Part shown: positions 34,471-41,514 of the stretch, in pieces
Layout of the letters: each line of letters opens with the position of its first letter
Position numbering within the stretch: the stretch's first letter is position 1
Origin: an uncultured Chitinophagaceae bacterium
Lineage (GTDB): Bacteria > Bacteroidota > Bacteroidia > Chitinophagales > Chitinophagaceae
Length of the DNA: 41,514 bases
Assembly: GCA_937981995.1 (NCBI GenBank)
Contig: CALJNC010000025.1
Coordinates: forward strand, 1-41,514
Reading direction: 5' to 3'
Made by a program: the position numbers and the translations under genes
Notes under the pieces: model-generated
What the model was told of the DNA's origin: nothing
Seen by the model: only the letters and a program-made list of their open reading frames with translations
Databases searched by the model: none

Positions 34471-35277
34471 ATGATTTGCTTTCCTAATGCCAAGATTAAT
34501 CTTGGATTACAAATAATAAAAAAACGAGATGATGGTTTCCATCAAATCAAAACTTGTATGTATCCAATTGCTGTCCATGATGCATTAGAAATTCATACAT
34601 CAGATACTTTTGGCTTTAGGCAATCAGGAAAGGTATTAGATAATATTCCCAATGACAATATTATAGTTAAAACCTATGAGCTATTAAAAACCAAAGTACC
34701 TACATTACCTCCACTCAATATTCACTTATTAAAAAACATCCCTTTTGGTGCAGGACTTGGTGGTGGATCAGCCGATGCTGCGTTTACTATGACGGCTATT
34801 ATTAATATGCTGGATCTTTCTATTCCTATTAAACAACAAGAAGAGTGGATAGCAAAAATAGGAAGCGATTGTGCTTTTTTTATAAAAAACAAAGCGGCTA
34901 TTGCTAGTGGTCGTGGCGAGAAATTAGAGGATATTGATATAGACTTATCTAATCATACTATTCAACTGATTGCTCCACAAATACATGTAAGTACAGCTGC
35001 AGCTTACTCGGGAGTAACACCAACTGAAAACCAAACAAATCTAAAAGATATACTTAGTAAGGATATTACTACCTGGAAAGAAGCCCTTATCAACGATTTT
35101 GAAAAAAGTGTTTTTGAGAAAGAGCCTATACTTGCCGAAATAAAAAATCAGCTATATCATGGCGAAGCTATTTACGCATCTATGAGTGGTAGTGGGAGTT
35201 CTGTTTTTGGCATTTTTCCTAAAAACAAAAAAGCCGATATCAAAATTGATACCGGCTTCGAAGAATTTATATGTTAG
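34471..35277 (+). CDS. ispE: 4-diphosphocytidyl-2-C-methyl-D-erythritol kinase
   Basis: GHMP kinase of the MEP isoprenoid pathway; phosphorylates CDP-ME at the 2-hydroxyl. 268 aa. The start (ICFPNAKINLGLQIIKKRDDGFHQIKTCMYPI) is the conserved substrate loop; the ATP-binding motif is PFGAGLGGGSADAA; a third conserved motif lies in ASMSGSGSSVFGIF. Its last codons hold the rplT terminator and its stop is 1 nt from the convergent rplT stop. Confidence 0.93.
   Translation: MICFPNAKINLGLQIIKKRDDGFHQIKTCMYPIAVHDALEIHTSDTFGFRQSGKVLDNIPNDNIIVKTYELLKTKVPTLPPLNIHLLKNIPFGAGLGGGSADAAFTMTAIINMLDLSIPIKQQEEWIAKIGSDCAFFIKNKAAIASGRGEKLEDIDIDLSNHTIQLIAPQIHVSTAAAYSGVTPTENQTNLKDILSKDITTWKEALINDFEKSVFEKEPILAEIKNQLYHGEAIYASMSGSGSSVFGIFPKNKKADIKIDTGFEEFIC
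35233..35256 (-). terminator. Terminator of rpmI-rplT, inside the ispE coding end
   Basis: On the minus strand a 9-bp stem (GCCGGTATC / GATATCGGC, one G-U pair) with loop AATTTT is followed by T6. It lies about 20 nt downstream of the rplT stop but inside ispE codons. Confidence 0.8.
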
Positions 35278-35278
35278 C

Positions 35279-35623
35279 TTATTTTACGTGCTCAACAATA
35301 CTTTTAAAAGTATCAGGCTCGTTCATTGCTAAGTCAGCCAAAACCTTACGATTTAAAGGCATATCCTTTTTGTTACACTTGTCCATAAAAACACTGTAGC
35401 TCATTCCTTCTTCACGAGCAGCTGCGTTAATACGAGCAATCCATAGCGCACGATAATCACGCTTTTTAAGTTTACGACCTCTAAACTTATAGGTCATTCC
35501 TTTCTCTAAAACATTTTTTGCTACCGTATAAACGTTTTTACGTTTCCCGATAAAACCTTTGGTCTGCTTTAGTACCTTTTTTCTACGAGCCTTACTGGCA
35601 ACTGAATTTTTTGAACGTGGCAT
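35279..35623 (-). CDS. rplT: 50S ribosomal protein L20
   Basis: 114 aa basic protein with the conserved start [36 protein letters not shown] (compare [22 protein letters not shown]) and the C-terminal [20 protein letters not shown]. It binds domain II of 23S rRNA early in 50S assembly. It follows rpmI by 32 nt in the usual rpmI-rplT order. Confidence 0.96.
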   Translation of the reverse strand: MPRSKNSVASKARRKKVLKQTKGFIGKRKNVYTVAKNVLEKGMTYKFRGRKLKKRDYRALWIARINAAAREEGMSYSVFMDKCNKKDMPLNRKVLADLAMNEPDTFKSIVEHVK

Positions 35624-35655
35624 GTCTTACTATTTTTTTGAGTTCTTAATTTTAA

Positions 35656-35856
35656 CTATCCTCCGATGCACAATAATCTTTTGATCAAGCGCTCGTTTGT
35701 TTTATGCACTAATGCTGGTTGTGCTAAATTACGCTTACGCTTCTTTGACTTCTTGGTCAAAATGTGGCTTGTAAACGCTTTTCTTCTTTTTACTTTACCA
35801 GTACCCGTTAGCTTAAAGCGCTTCTTGGTTCCTGAGTGTGTTTTCATCTTTGGCAT
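35656..35856 (-). CDS. rpmI: 50S ribosomal protein L35
   Basis: 66 aa basic protein: [37 protein letters not shown], with the conserved LTGTGKVKR and SHIL motifs. The infC gene, which usually precedes rpmI in this operon, is not upstream; instead a promoter TTG-N20-TACCTTTG lies directly before it, and the EamA transporter gene is divergent. Confidence 0.96.
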   Translation of the reverse strand: MPKMKTHSGTKKRFKLTGTGKVKRRKAFTSHILTKKSKKRKRNLAQPALVHKTNERLIKRLLCIGG

Positions 35857-35878
35857 AATGCTTAAAAATTAAGGATTG

Positions 35879-35909
35879 CAAAGGTATTTTTTCTTTTGGA
35901 AATCGCCAA
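35879..35909 (-). promoter_or_regulatory. Promoter of rpmI-rplT (TTG-N20-TACCTTTG)
   Basis: On the minus strand TTG (35907-35909), exactly 20 nt, then TACCTTTG (35879-35886). The ATG at 35856 follows 22 nt later, so the leader is only about 18 nt. Perfect match to both Bacteroidota elements. Confidence 0.85.
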
Positions 35910-35935
35910 TTAAATCCCCTACTTTGTACAAAATT

Positions 35936-36844
35936 ATGAAACAAGCGCTGCTCAAAATGCATTTGGCCGTTTTTCTTTGGGGATTTACTGGCATTTTAGG
36001 TCGTGCTATTGAGTTGGAAGCCTTTCCACTAGTATGGTACAGGGTTTTACTTAGTTCGCTCTTCTTTTTAATTCTCTTACTGATCCGTAAAGAAAAATTA
36101 AAAGTATCAGTTAAGGAATTGGTCCGATTTGCCCTCATTGGTGCCGTAATTGCCGTTCATTGGTGCTGTTTTTATGGTGCCATAAAATATGCCAATGCAA
36201 GTATCGCACTTGTTTGCCTAGCCACGGCCGGCATTTTCACCTCCATAATTGAACCATTCTTCCTTAAAAGTAAATTCAATTTTAAGGAAATGATTATTGG
36301 GCTCATTGCTCTAATAGGAATGTATTTTATTTACCGCTTTGAGTTTGAGTACGCTATTGGTATTGGTATGGGTGTATTAGCAGCCGTGCTTTCTTCCTTA
36401 TTTACAGTAATGAATAAAAAAATTGTTGACAGCTACTCCCCTAGATTAGTCGCTTTTTATGAAATATTCTTCGGGTTTCTTTTCTTAAGTATTTTAATAC
36501 CAATTTATACTAGCTACTTCCCTACCGTACGTTTTACTCCTAGCAACATGGATTGGGTATGGTTATTAGTTCTTAGTTTATTTTGTACTGTTTGGGGGCA
36601 AGCACTTGCTTTAGAGGCCTTAAAAAAACTATCTTCTTTTACCACGGTATTAATGGTAAATCTTGAACCTGTTTATGGTATCATACTTGCCATTATCTTT
36701 TATCAAGAAAATAAGGACCTTGGTTGGGGTTTTGTAATAGGTATGCTCCTTATTGGAGGCAGTGTAGCCATCCACTCCATTCAAATGCTACCAGCAGATA
36801 ATAAACTGCGGAAACGATTAAATAGAATATTTATTTGTAAGTAA
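35936..36844 (+). CDS. EamA/DMT-family transporter
   Basis: About 303 aa from ATG 35936; the in-frame TTG at 35876 would overlap the rpmI promoter. There are about ten hydrophobic helices in two EamA repeats. Typical sequences are FLWGFTGILGRAIE near the start, ALIGAVIAVHWCCFYGAIKYANASIALVCLATAGIFTSIIEPFFL, and, in repeat 2, ALEALKKLSSFTTVLMVNLEPVYGIILAIIFY. Drug/metabolite transporters of this family export amino acids, metabolites or toxic compounds; no substrate can be assigned. Confidence 0.85.
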   Translation: MKQALLKMHLAVFLWGFTGILGRAIELEAFPLVWYRVLLSSLFFLILLLIRKEKLKVSVKELVRFALIGAVIAVHWCCFYGAIKYANASIALVCLATAGIFTSIIEPFFLKSKFNFKEMIIGLIALIGMYFIYRFEFEYAIGIGMGVLAAVLSSLFTVMNKKIVDSYSPRLVAFYEIFFGFLFLSILIPIYTSYFPTVRFTPSNMDWVWLLVLSLFCTVWGQALALEALKKLSSFTTVLMVNLEPVYGIILAIIFYQENKDLGWGFVIGMLLIGGSVAIHSIQMLPADNKLRKRLNRIFICK

Positions 36845-38416
36845 CTAAAACCAACCAGAGCGTCTTCTACGAGTAGTTCCTCCTAGGCCCAATACTCCTA
36901 ATAAAGTACGCGTAAGTATACTTGCAGCTGTACGACCTACCTGGCGTGTTGTAGGACTTGTAAGTATTGTTTCTAGCGTTCCTTTTTCTCTCCTAGGGCG
37001 GCCTCTTTTCTTTGGTGCTTTTTTCTCTTTAGCTGCAGCTTCTTTTTCTTTTTGTTCTTCTTCTTCCTCTGCGGCCTCTTCTAATTTCTCATTGAGTAAT
37101 TCATACGCGCTTTCACTGTCAATTTCTTTATTGTATTTCGCTGCAATTTTAGATTTTGATATAATAGCATCTCGCTCGGCTTCATTCAATACATCCATTC
37201 TTGAATTTGGCGCACGCATTAAAGTATGTACTAAGGGTGTAGGTCTTCCTTTTTCATCAAGCAATGAAATAAAGGCTTCACCAATTCCCATTTCGGTAAG
37301 CAGTTCATCTGCTTTATAATATTGAGATAAAGGAAAGTTTTTAGCTGCCTTACGTATCGCATCACGATCATTCGCTGTAAAGGCACGTAGCGCGTGCTGT
37401 ATTTTCATACCTAATTGGCTCAAGATAGAAGCAGGTATATCTGTAGGGTTTTGCGTGATAAAGAATATCCCTACTCCTTTTGAACGGATTAATTTAATAA
37501 CAGTTTCTATTTGATTTAATAAAGCCTTAGAAGCATCATTAAATACTAAGTGCGCTTCATCAATAAATATTACAAGTTTCGGTCTATCAGCATCTCCTTC
37601 TTCTGGTAAGGTAGCATATAGCTCAGCCATCATTTGCAACATGAAAGTAGAAAACATTTTAGGGCGATCTTGCATATCCATTACACGCAAGGTTGATATT
37701 ATTCCTCTTCCTTGATCGTCAGTGCGCATCAGGTCATCTACTTCAAAGCTTTTTTCTTGAAAAAACTTATCAGCACCTTGCTGCTGCAAACCAATTACCT
37801 TGCGCAATATAGTTCCTACACTTTGAGAAGATACATTTCCATAATCTGCTTTCAATTCATCTTTCCCTTCATTAGTAACAAACTGTAGTACTCGAATAAA
37901 ATCTTTTAAATCCAAAATAGGCAATTGCTTATCATCACAATATTTAAAAATCATAGAAACGATACTTTCTTGTGTATCATTTAAATCTAAAATTTTAGAA
38001 AGCAAGGTTGGGCCAAATTCAGTAACCGTTGCCTTTAACTTTGTACCCGGCTCATCGCTTAACGTAAGTAATTCTAAAGGATAAGCACTAGGCGCATATT
38101 TAATGCCAATATGATTACAACGCTTTTCAATATGCTTATTATTTGATCCAGCAGCACCTAATCCACTTAAATCTCCTTTGATATCCATAAGTAATACCGG
38201 AATGCTTGCATCGCTCAAACTCTCTGCTAAAACTTGCAAGCTCTTTGTTTTACCCGTACCTGTAGCACCTGCAATTAGGCCATGACGGTTTAAGGTTTTA
38301 AGTGGAATATTTATTTGAAGGCCATCTATAGCCTCTCCATCAAACATACCACAACCAATTAAGGCACTTTCTCCTTCAAATGTATACGCGTCTTTTATCT
38401 CGTCCTGAAAACTCAT
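36845..38416 (-). CDS. HerA-like ATPase (DUF853) with AT-hook tail
   Basis: 523 aa HerA/FtsK-superfamily ATPase of the DUF853 (YjgR) type. Walker A GATGTGKTKSLQ is near residue 50, Walker B LVIFIDEAHLVF is in the middle, with a C-terminal RecA-like sensor region (FFITQNPTDIPASILSQLG). An acidic-then-basic linker (EEAAEEEEEQKEKEAAAKEKK) leads to KKRGRPRREKG, an AT-hook (RGRP) that would bind AT-rich DNA, and a final basic RRRRS. The reaction is unknown; HerA proteins move DNA for repair or recombination. A partner NurA nuclease is not present. Confidence 0.82.
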   Translation of the reverse strand: MSFQDEIKDAYTFEGESALIGCGMFDGEAIDGLQINIPLKTLNRHGLIAGATGTGKTKSLQVLAESLSDASIPVLLMDIKGDLSGLGAAGSNNKHIEKRCNHIGIKYAPSAYPLELLTLSDEPGTKLKATVTEFGPTLLSKILDLNDTQESIVSMIFKYCDDKQLPILDLKDFIRVLQFVTNEGKDELKADYGNVSSQSVGTILRKVIGLQQQGADKFFQEKSFEVDDLMRTDDQGRGIISTLRVMDMQDRPKMFSTFMLQMMAELYATLPEEGDADRPKLVIFIDEAHLVFNDASKALLNQIETVIKLIRSKGVGIFFITQNPTDIPASILSQLGMKIQHALRAFTANDRDAIRKAAKNFPLSQYYKADELLTEMGIGEAFISLLDEKGRPTPLVHTLMRAPNSRMDVLNEAERDAIISKSKIAAKYNKEIDSESAYELLNEKLEEAAEEEEEQKEKEAAAKEKKAPKKRGRPRREKGTLETILTSPTTRQVGRTAASILTRTLLGVLGLGGTTRRRRSGWF

Positions 38417-38565
38417 GACTGCAATTTATACCGATTCTTGCTTATCTCGAAATCCAATGAAGCATTTTTCAAAACATTAAAACTTCTTTGAGCAGTTGAT
38501 TGATTGTGAATGATTTGTGGTTTACTCTTTATGTAATCATTAAATTATTGTTTTACTTTTAGGAT

Positions 38566-38850
38566 GTGAAAGCAGAGCTTCAAAAAAAACTGGATAGCCT
38601 CAAAGGCAAAGTAGAGAAACTAGTCTCTGCACAGCAAGCTACGCAAAAAGAATTGAAAGCGCTGAAAGCTGAAAATCAAAAGCTACAGACTGCACTTACC
38701 AAAAGCATTACAGAACTAGAAACTGAGAAAAACAAAGTCCTCACTGAAGCTACTTTAGCTACAAGTAAAGACAAGGCTAAAATGATAAAACAGATTAATC
38801 AATATATCAAGCTAATTGATACTAGTGTAGCTCAGATTAAGGGAAAATAA
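38566..38850 (+). CDS. Small coiled-coil protein
   Basis: 94 aa, starting with GTG 38566, 4 nt after a TACTTTTA -7-like box. It is almost wholly coiled coil (LDSLKGKVEKLVSAQQATQKELKALKAENQKLQTAL...). The C-terminus IKQINQYIKLIDTSVAQIKG resembles the small coiled-coil protein that in Bacteroidota usually sits just before zapA and is presumed to act with FtsZ-ring factors. No zapA follows here, only the pgk terminator. The role is an inference. Confidence 0.65.
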   Translation: MKAELQKKLDSLKGKVEKLVSAQQATQKELKALKAENQKLQTALTKSITELETEKNKVLTEATLATSKDKAKMIKQINQYIKLIDTSVAQIKGK

Positions 38851-38903
38851 TGAAAGAGCACTACGCGCTTTGATCGGCGTACCTACCTATTATCAAAATA
38901 AAA

Positions 38904-38927
38904 ACAGTTGGCGAGGACGCCAACTGT
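38904..38927 (-). terminator. Terminator of pgk
   Basis: A perfect 10-bp stem (ACAGTTGGCG / CGCCAACTGT) with a 4-nt loop; on the minus strand a TTTTATTTT tract follows. The plus side has no T run. Confidence 0.85.
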
Positions 38928-38948
38928 AGCACTTATAATTTGTTTATT

Positions 38949-40136
38949 CTAAGATTGAATGGCCTCAATGCCCGGTAACTTCTTCCCTTCAAAAAACTCT
39001 AACATAGCACCGCCACCTGTACTTACATAACTTACCTTTTCGGCCAAGTCAAACTTATTAATGGCGGCTACACTATCACCACCACCTATTAATGAGAAGG
39101 CGCCGTTTTTTGTTGCTTCTGCTATTTCTAATGCTACTGCTTTTGTTCCCGCTTGGAATTTTTCCATTTCAAAAACACCCATTGGGCCATTCCATAAAAT
39201 GGTTTTAGAATTACGAATTACGTCACTAAACGTAGCCACAGATTCAGGACCAATATCTAATCCCATCCATCCTGCTTCTATTTTATCATTCGTACAAGAT
39301 TTTGTATTTGCATTATTACTAAAGTCATCAGCTACTGTACTATCTGTTGGAATTAATAGTTCAACATTATTTGCTTTTGCCTTTACAATCAACTCTTTAG
39401 CCAAATCTAACTTATCGTCTTCGCATAGCGAATTTCCTATTTCCTTTCCTTGTGCTTTTAAAAATGTGTAAGCCATTCCGCCACCAATAATTATGTTATT
39501 AGCCACAGCTAAAAGCTTTTCAATAATCAAAATTTTATCACTTACCTTGGCTCCACCCAGTATGGCAGTAAACGGTTTTTCTGCTTCGTTCAATACTTTG
39601 TTTGCATTGTTTACCTCTGCTTCCATTAATAGACCAAACATCTTATTGTCTGCTGTAAATCGTTGTGCTACAACTGCCGTAGAGGCATGTTCTCTATGTG
39701 CGGTTCCAAATGCATCATTTACAAATACATCACCCAATGTAGCAAGCTGCTCAGCAAATTGTCTATCTCCTGCTGTTTCCTCCTTATGAAAACGAACGTT
39801 TTCTAATAAGGCAATCTCACCATTATTCATACTTGACTTTAAAGCTGCAGCAGCTTCAATACTTTCAGCAAATTTTACGTCTTTGCCCGTCAGTTTTGAC
39901 AAGTGAGCTAAAATATGCTTCAATGAAAATTTATCTTGTGCCTCGCCTTTTGGTCTACCTAAGTGACTCATTACTATCAGCTTACCGCCTTTGTCTAATA
40001 TTGTTTTGATAGTAGGCATTGCTCTTTGCATGCGCGTATCATCTGTAATTTCCATGGCATCATTAAATGGCACATTAAAATCTACACGTAGTAAAACGTT
40101 TTTTCCTTGAAAATCGAAATTTGAAAATTGACTCAT
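38949..40136 (-). CDS. pgk: Phosphoglycerate kinase
   Basis: Glycolytic kinase converting 1,3-bisphosphoglycerate and ADP to 3-phosphoglycerate and ATP. 395 aa, usual length. NVLLRVDFNVPF near the start, SHLGRPKGE, FVNDAFGTAHREHAS, the nucleotide-binding AILGGAKVSDKI, and SLIGGGDSVAAINKF at the end are all canonical. It lies directly downstream of gapA on the same strand, so glycolytic steps 6 and 7 are next to each other, but the repeat-bearing hairpin between them probably limits read-through. Confidence 0.97.
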   Translation of the reverse strand: MSQFSNFDFQGKNVLLRVDFNVPFNDAMEITDDTRMQRAMPTIKTILDKGGKLIVMSHLGRPKGEAQDKFSLKHILAHLSKLTGKDVKFAESIEAAAALKSSMNNGEIALLENVRFHKEETAGDRQFAEQLATLGDVFVNDAFGTAHREHASTAVVAQRFTADNKMFGLLMEAEVNNANKVLNEAEKPFTAILGGAKVSDKILIIEKLLAVANNIIIGGGMAYTFLKAQGKEIGNSLCEDDKLDLAKELIVKAKANNVELLIPTDSTVADDFSNNANTKSCTNDKIEAGWMGLDIGPESVATFSDVIRNSKTILWNGPMGVFEMEKFQAGTKAVALEIAEATKNGAFSLIGGGDSVAAINKFDLAEKVSYVSTGGGAMLEFFEGKKLPGIEAIQS

Positions 40137-40182
40137 TTTTGTTTTTTATTTTTCCACCTCCCTACCCTCCGCCATCGGATGA

Positions 40183-40190
40183 CAAATTGA
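40183..40190 (-). promoter_or_regulatory. -7-like box TCAATTTG of pgk
   Basis: One mismatch to TAnnTTTG on the minus strand, between the gapA terminator and pgk. A TTG at -33 is not seen. It would give pgk its own transcript with a leader of about 45 nt. Confidence 0.35.
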
Positions 40191-40208
40191 GGCTATCTTT
40201 TTAATTAA

Positions 40209-40254
40209 AAAAGCCAAGTCACATTGAGCGGAGTCGAAATGCGTCTTGGCTTTT
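40209..40254 (-). terminator. Terminator of gapA with a Bacteroidota-type repeat in its loop
   Basis: A 10-bp stem AAAAGCCAAG / CTTGGCTTTT encloses 26 nt that contain ATTGAGCGGAGTCGAAAT, an imperfect palindrome of the kind dispersed between genes in many Bacteroidota. On the minus strand a short T run follows (TTTTTT AATTAA). The repeat forms a secondary arm within the loop. Confidence 0.65.
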
Positions 40255-40273
40255 AAGTTTATTATTATTTTGA

Positions 40274-41284
40274 TTAGCTAATTTTTCCTGCGAAGTAACC
40301 CAATATTCTTACTAACTGGCTTACGTATGAATTTTCATTATCATACCATGATACTGTTTTAACCAATTGAGTATCACCTACTGTTTGCACTTTAGTTAAA
40401 GTAGCATCAAATAACGAACCGTAGGTTGTACCAATAATATCGCTACTCACGATTTCATCTTCTGTATAACCATAACTTTCATTTGCTGCTGCTTTCATAG
40501 CTGCATTGATTTCTTCTACTGATACCTTCTTATCCAAAACAGTAAACAACTCAGTTAAAGAACCTGTAGGTGTAGGCACACGTTGCGCACCACCATCTAA
40601 CACTCCTTTTAATTCAGGTAGTACTAAGCCAATTGCTTTTGCTGCACCTGTACCTGCCGGTATAATATTTTCAGCAGCTGCACGGCTACGACGCAAATCT
40701 CCTTTACGGTGCGGTGCATCTAGTGTATTTTGATCGTTTGTATAGGCGTGAATAGTTGTAATCAAACCTGTTTTGATTCCAAATTTGTCATTTAAAACTT
40801 GAGCCATTGGCGCTAAACAGTTCGTAGTACAAGATGCTCCAGAAATTACCATTTCTGTACCATCAATTTGATCATGATTTACATTGTAAACGATTGTTTT
40901 CAAATCTCCAGAAGCAGGCGCTGAAATCACAACTCTTTTTGCTCCAGCTGTAATATGCGCTTCCGCTTTTTCTTTATCAGCAAAGAAACCGGTACACTCA
41001 AGTACTACATCTACATCATGGTCACCCCATGGAATTTCAGCAGGATTAGATTGAGAATATACATTAAACTCATCTCCTTCTACAGTAATTGAAGTATCGG
41101 TGTGGCTAATAGCTTTATCAAAACGGCCTTGGGTGGTATCGTATTTTAATAAATGAGCCAAAATTTTAGGTGAGGTTAGATCATTTACTGCTACAACATC
41201 AATCCCCTCCATATTATAAATTTGACGATATACTAAACGTCCAATTCTACCAAAACCATTAATGGCTACTTTTACTTTACTCAT
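40274..41284 (-). CDS. gapA: Glyceraldehyde-3-phosphate dehydrogenase
   Basis: 336 aa from ATG 41284; the in-frame upstream start at 41317 falls inside the promoter. NAD-binding [12 protein letters not shown] at the N-terminus, catalytic Cys in [15 protein letters not shown] near 150, His in [10 protein letters not shown], and C-terminal [15 protein letters not shown]. It converts glyceraldehyde-3-phosphate to 1,3-bisphosphoglycerate, feeding the Pgk encoded next. The strong promoter (TTG-N20-TACCTTTG) fits a highly expressed gene. Confidence 0.97.
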   Translation of the reverse strand: MSKVKVAINGFGRIGRLVYRQIYNMEGIDVVAVNDLTSPKILAHLLKYDTTQGRFDKAISHTDTSITVEGDEFNVYSQSNPAEIPWGDHDVDVVLECTGFFADKEKAEAHITAGAKRVVISAPASGDLKTIVYNVNHDQIDGTEMVISGASCTTNCLAPMAQVLNDKFGIKTGLITTIHAYTNDQNTLDAPHRKGDLRRSRAAAENIIPAGTGAAKAIGLVLPELKGVLDGGAQRVPTPTGSLTELFTVLDKKVSVEEINAAMKAAANESYGYTEDEIVSSDIIGTTYGSLFDATLTKVQTVGDTQLVKTVSWYDNENSYVSQLVRILGYFAGKIS

Positions 41285-41314
41285 TATTATACTTATTTTA
41301 AGTTTGTTTGCGCA

Positions 41315-41345
41315 CAAAGGTAAAAGCCGTACGATGAATAACCAA
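41315..41345 (-). promoter_or_regulatory. Promoter of gapA (TTG-N20-TACCTTTG)
   Basis: On the minus strand TTG (41343-41345), exactly 20 nt, TACCTTTG (41315-41322), then a 30-nt gap to the ATG. A perfect match to the Bacteroidota pattern. Confidence 0.85.
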
Positions 41346-41396
41346 TAGAATTGCTGAAATCTAGGTTAAAACTAAAAATAATTTGAATCCTTTAAT

Positions 41397-41426
41397 TTGG
41401 TAAAAAAGAAAAGGTGAATATATTTG
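41397..41426 (+). promoter_or_regulatory. Promoter of tRNA-Glu (TTG-N19-TATATTTG)
   Basis: TTG (41397-41399), 19-nt spacer, TATATTTG (41419-41426), then 15 nt to the tRNA 5' end. Confidence 0.8.
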
Positions 41427-41441
41427 CATTCCTTTAGAAAC

Positions 41442-41513
41442 GCCGCGTTCGTCTAACGGTTAGGACGCCAGGTTTTCATCCTGGTAATAGGGGTTCGATT
41501 CCCCTACGTGGTA
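41442..41513 (+). tRNA. tRNA-Glu (anticodon TTC)
   Basis: Acceptor stem GCCGCGT/ACGTGGT (with G-U pairs) and a D arm precede the anticodon stem CCAGG/CCTGG with loop TTTTCAT (anticodon TTC). The T arm is GGGGTTCGATTCCCC. The window ends 1 nt after the discriminator A, so a possible encoded CCA or downstream tRNA cannot be seen. Confidence 0.93.
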
Positions 41514-41514
41514 C

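Noticed and set aside
39061-39471. 136-aa open frame opposite pgk
   Set aside because: It lies entirely antisense to the intact pgk, has no recognisable domain and low-complexity composition; a shadow of the real gene.
1-41514. CRISPR arrays, IS elements, prophage genes
   Set aside because: No spaced direct repeats, transposase, integrase or phage structural genes were recognised.

Overview
The window is a chromosomal segment of a low-GC Bacteroidota bacterium (Flavobacteriia/Chitinophagia/Saprospiria type; genus not resolvable from sequence alone). Four secreted proteins end in type IX secretion (T9SS) sorting domains. Bacteroidota -33/-7 promoters (TTG, about 20 nt, TAnnTTTG) precede many genes, Shine-Dalgarno sequences are mostly absent, TAATG stop/start junctions recur, and DUF5683 and HmuY-like families are present. 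No phage, IS element, CRISPR array or rRNA was seen. Two tRNA genes (Cys, Glu) are present.

Layout. 1-6.6 kb: the tail of a probable alpha/beta hydrolase, a large PKD/gliding-type T9SS protein, an SDR oxidoreductase, a double rhodanese, a gamma-alpha fused 2-oxoacid:ferredoxin oxidoreductase (korA) and two paralogous OmpA-like lipoproteins. 6.6-8.9 kb (minus): cysteine desulfurase, HmuY-like lipoprotein, tRNA-Cys. 9-12.5 kb: nucleoside phosphorylase-dapF pair, HPPD, L,D-transpeptidase. 12.5-14.2 kb: an accessory pocket with a 500-nt gene-free stretch, a lipoprotein with a bacteriocin-like Gly-rich hydrophobic C-terminus, and a two-TM small protein, closed by a perfect 18-bp hairpin. 14.2-18.7 kb: NamZ-like muramidase, secreted GH16 glycanase, multi-TM GT-C-like protein. 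18.7-24.4 kb: lutA, ribH and a TPR protein on the minus strand, divergent from parA-parB-DUF5683-dapB and a four-TM protein. 24.4-26.9 kb: small T9SS protein and acyl-CoA carboxylase beta chain. 26.9-28.6 kb: a tightly coupled three-gene cassette (membrane coiled-coil protein, GHKL ATPase, STAS-like protein), the best candidate for an undescribed system. 28.6-32 kb: rocD and an FG-GAP T9SS protein. 32-41.5 kb: housekeeping genes (BaiN-like flavoprotein, hslR, acpS, hpf, ispE, rplT, rpmI, EamA transporter, HerA-like ATPase, coiled-coil protein, pgk, gapA, tRNA-Glu).

How the parts fit. dapF and dapB supply meso-DAP/lysine, and the L,D-transpeptidase, NamZ and OmpA-like lipoproteins act on or bind peptidoglycan. 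GapA and Pgk are consecutive glycolytic steps. HPPD, RocD and the propionyl-CoA carboxylase-type subunit point to amino-acid catabolism. The T9SS cargo and GH16 enzyme suggest a surface-active polysaccharide-using heterotroph. Many start codons lie only 4-8 nt after a -7 box, suggesting very short or absent 5' leaders. Two terminators lie inside the last codons of the convergent neighbouring gene.
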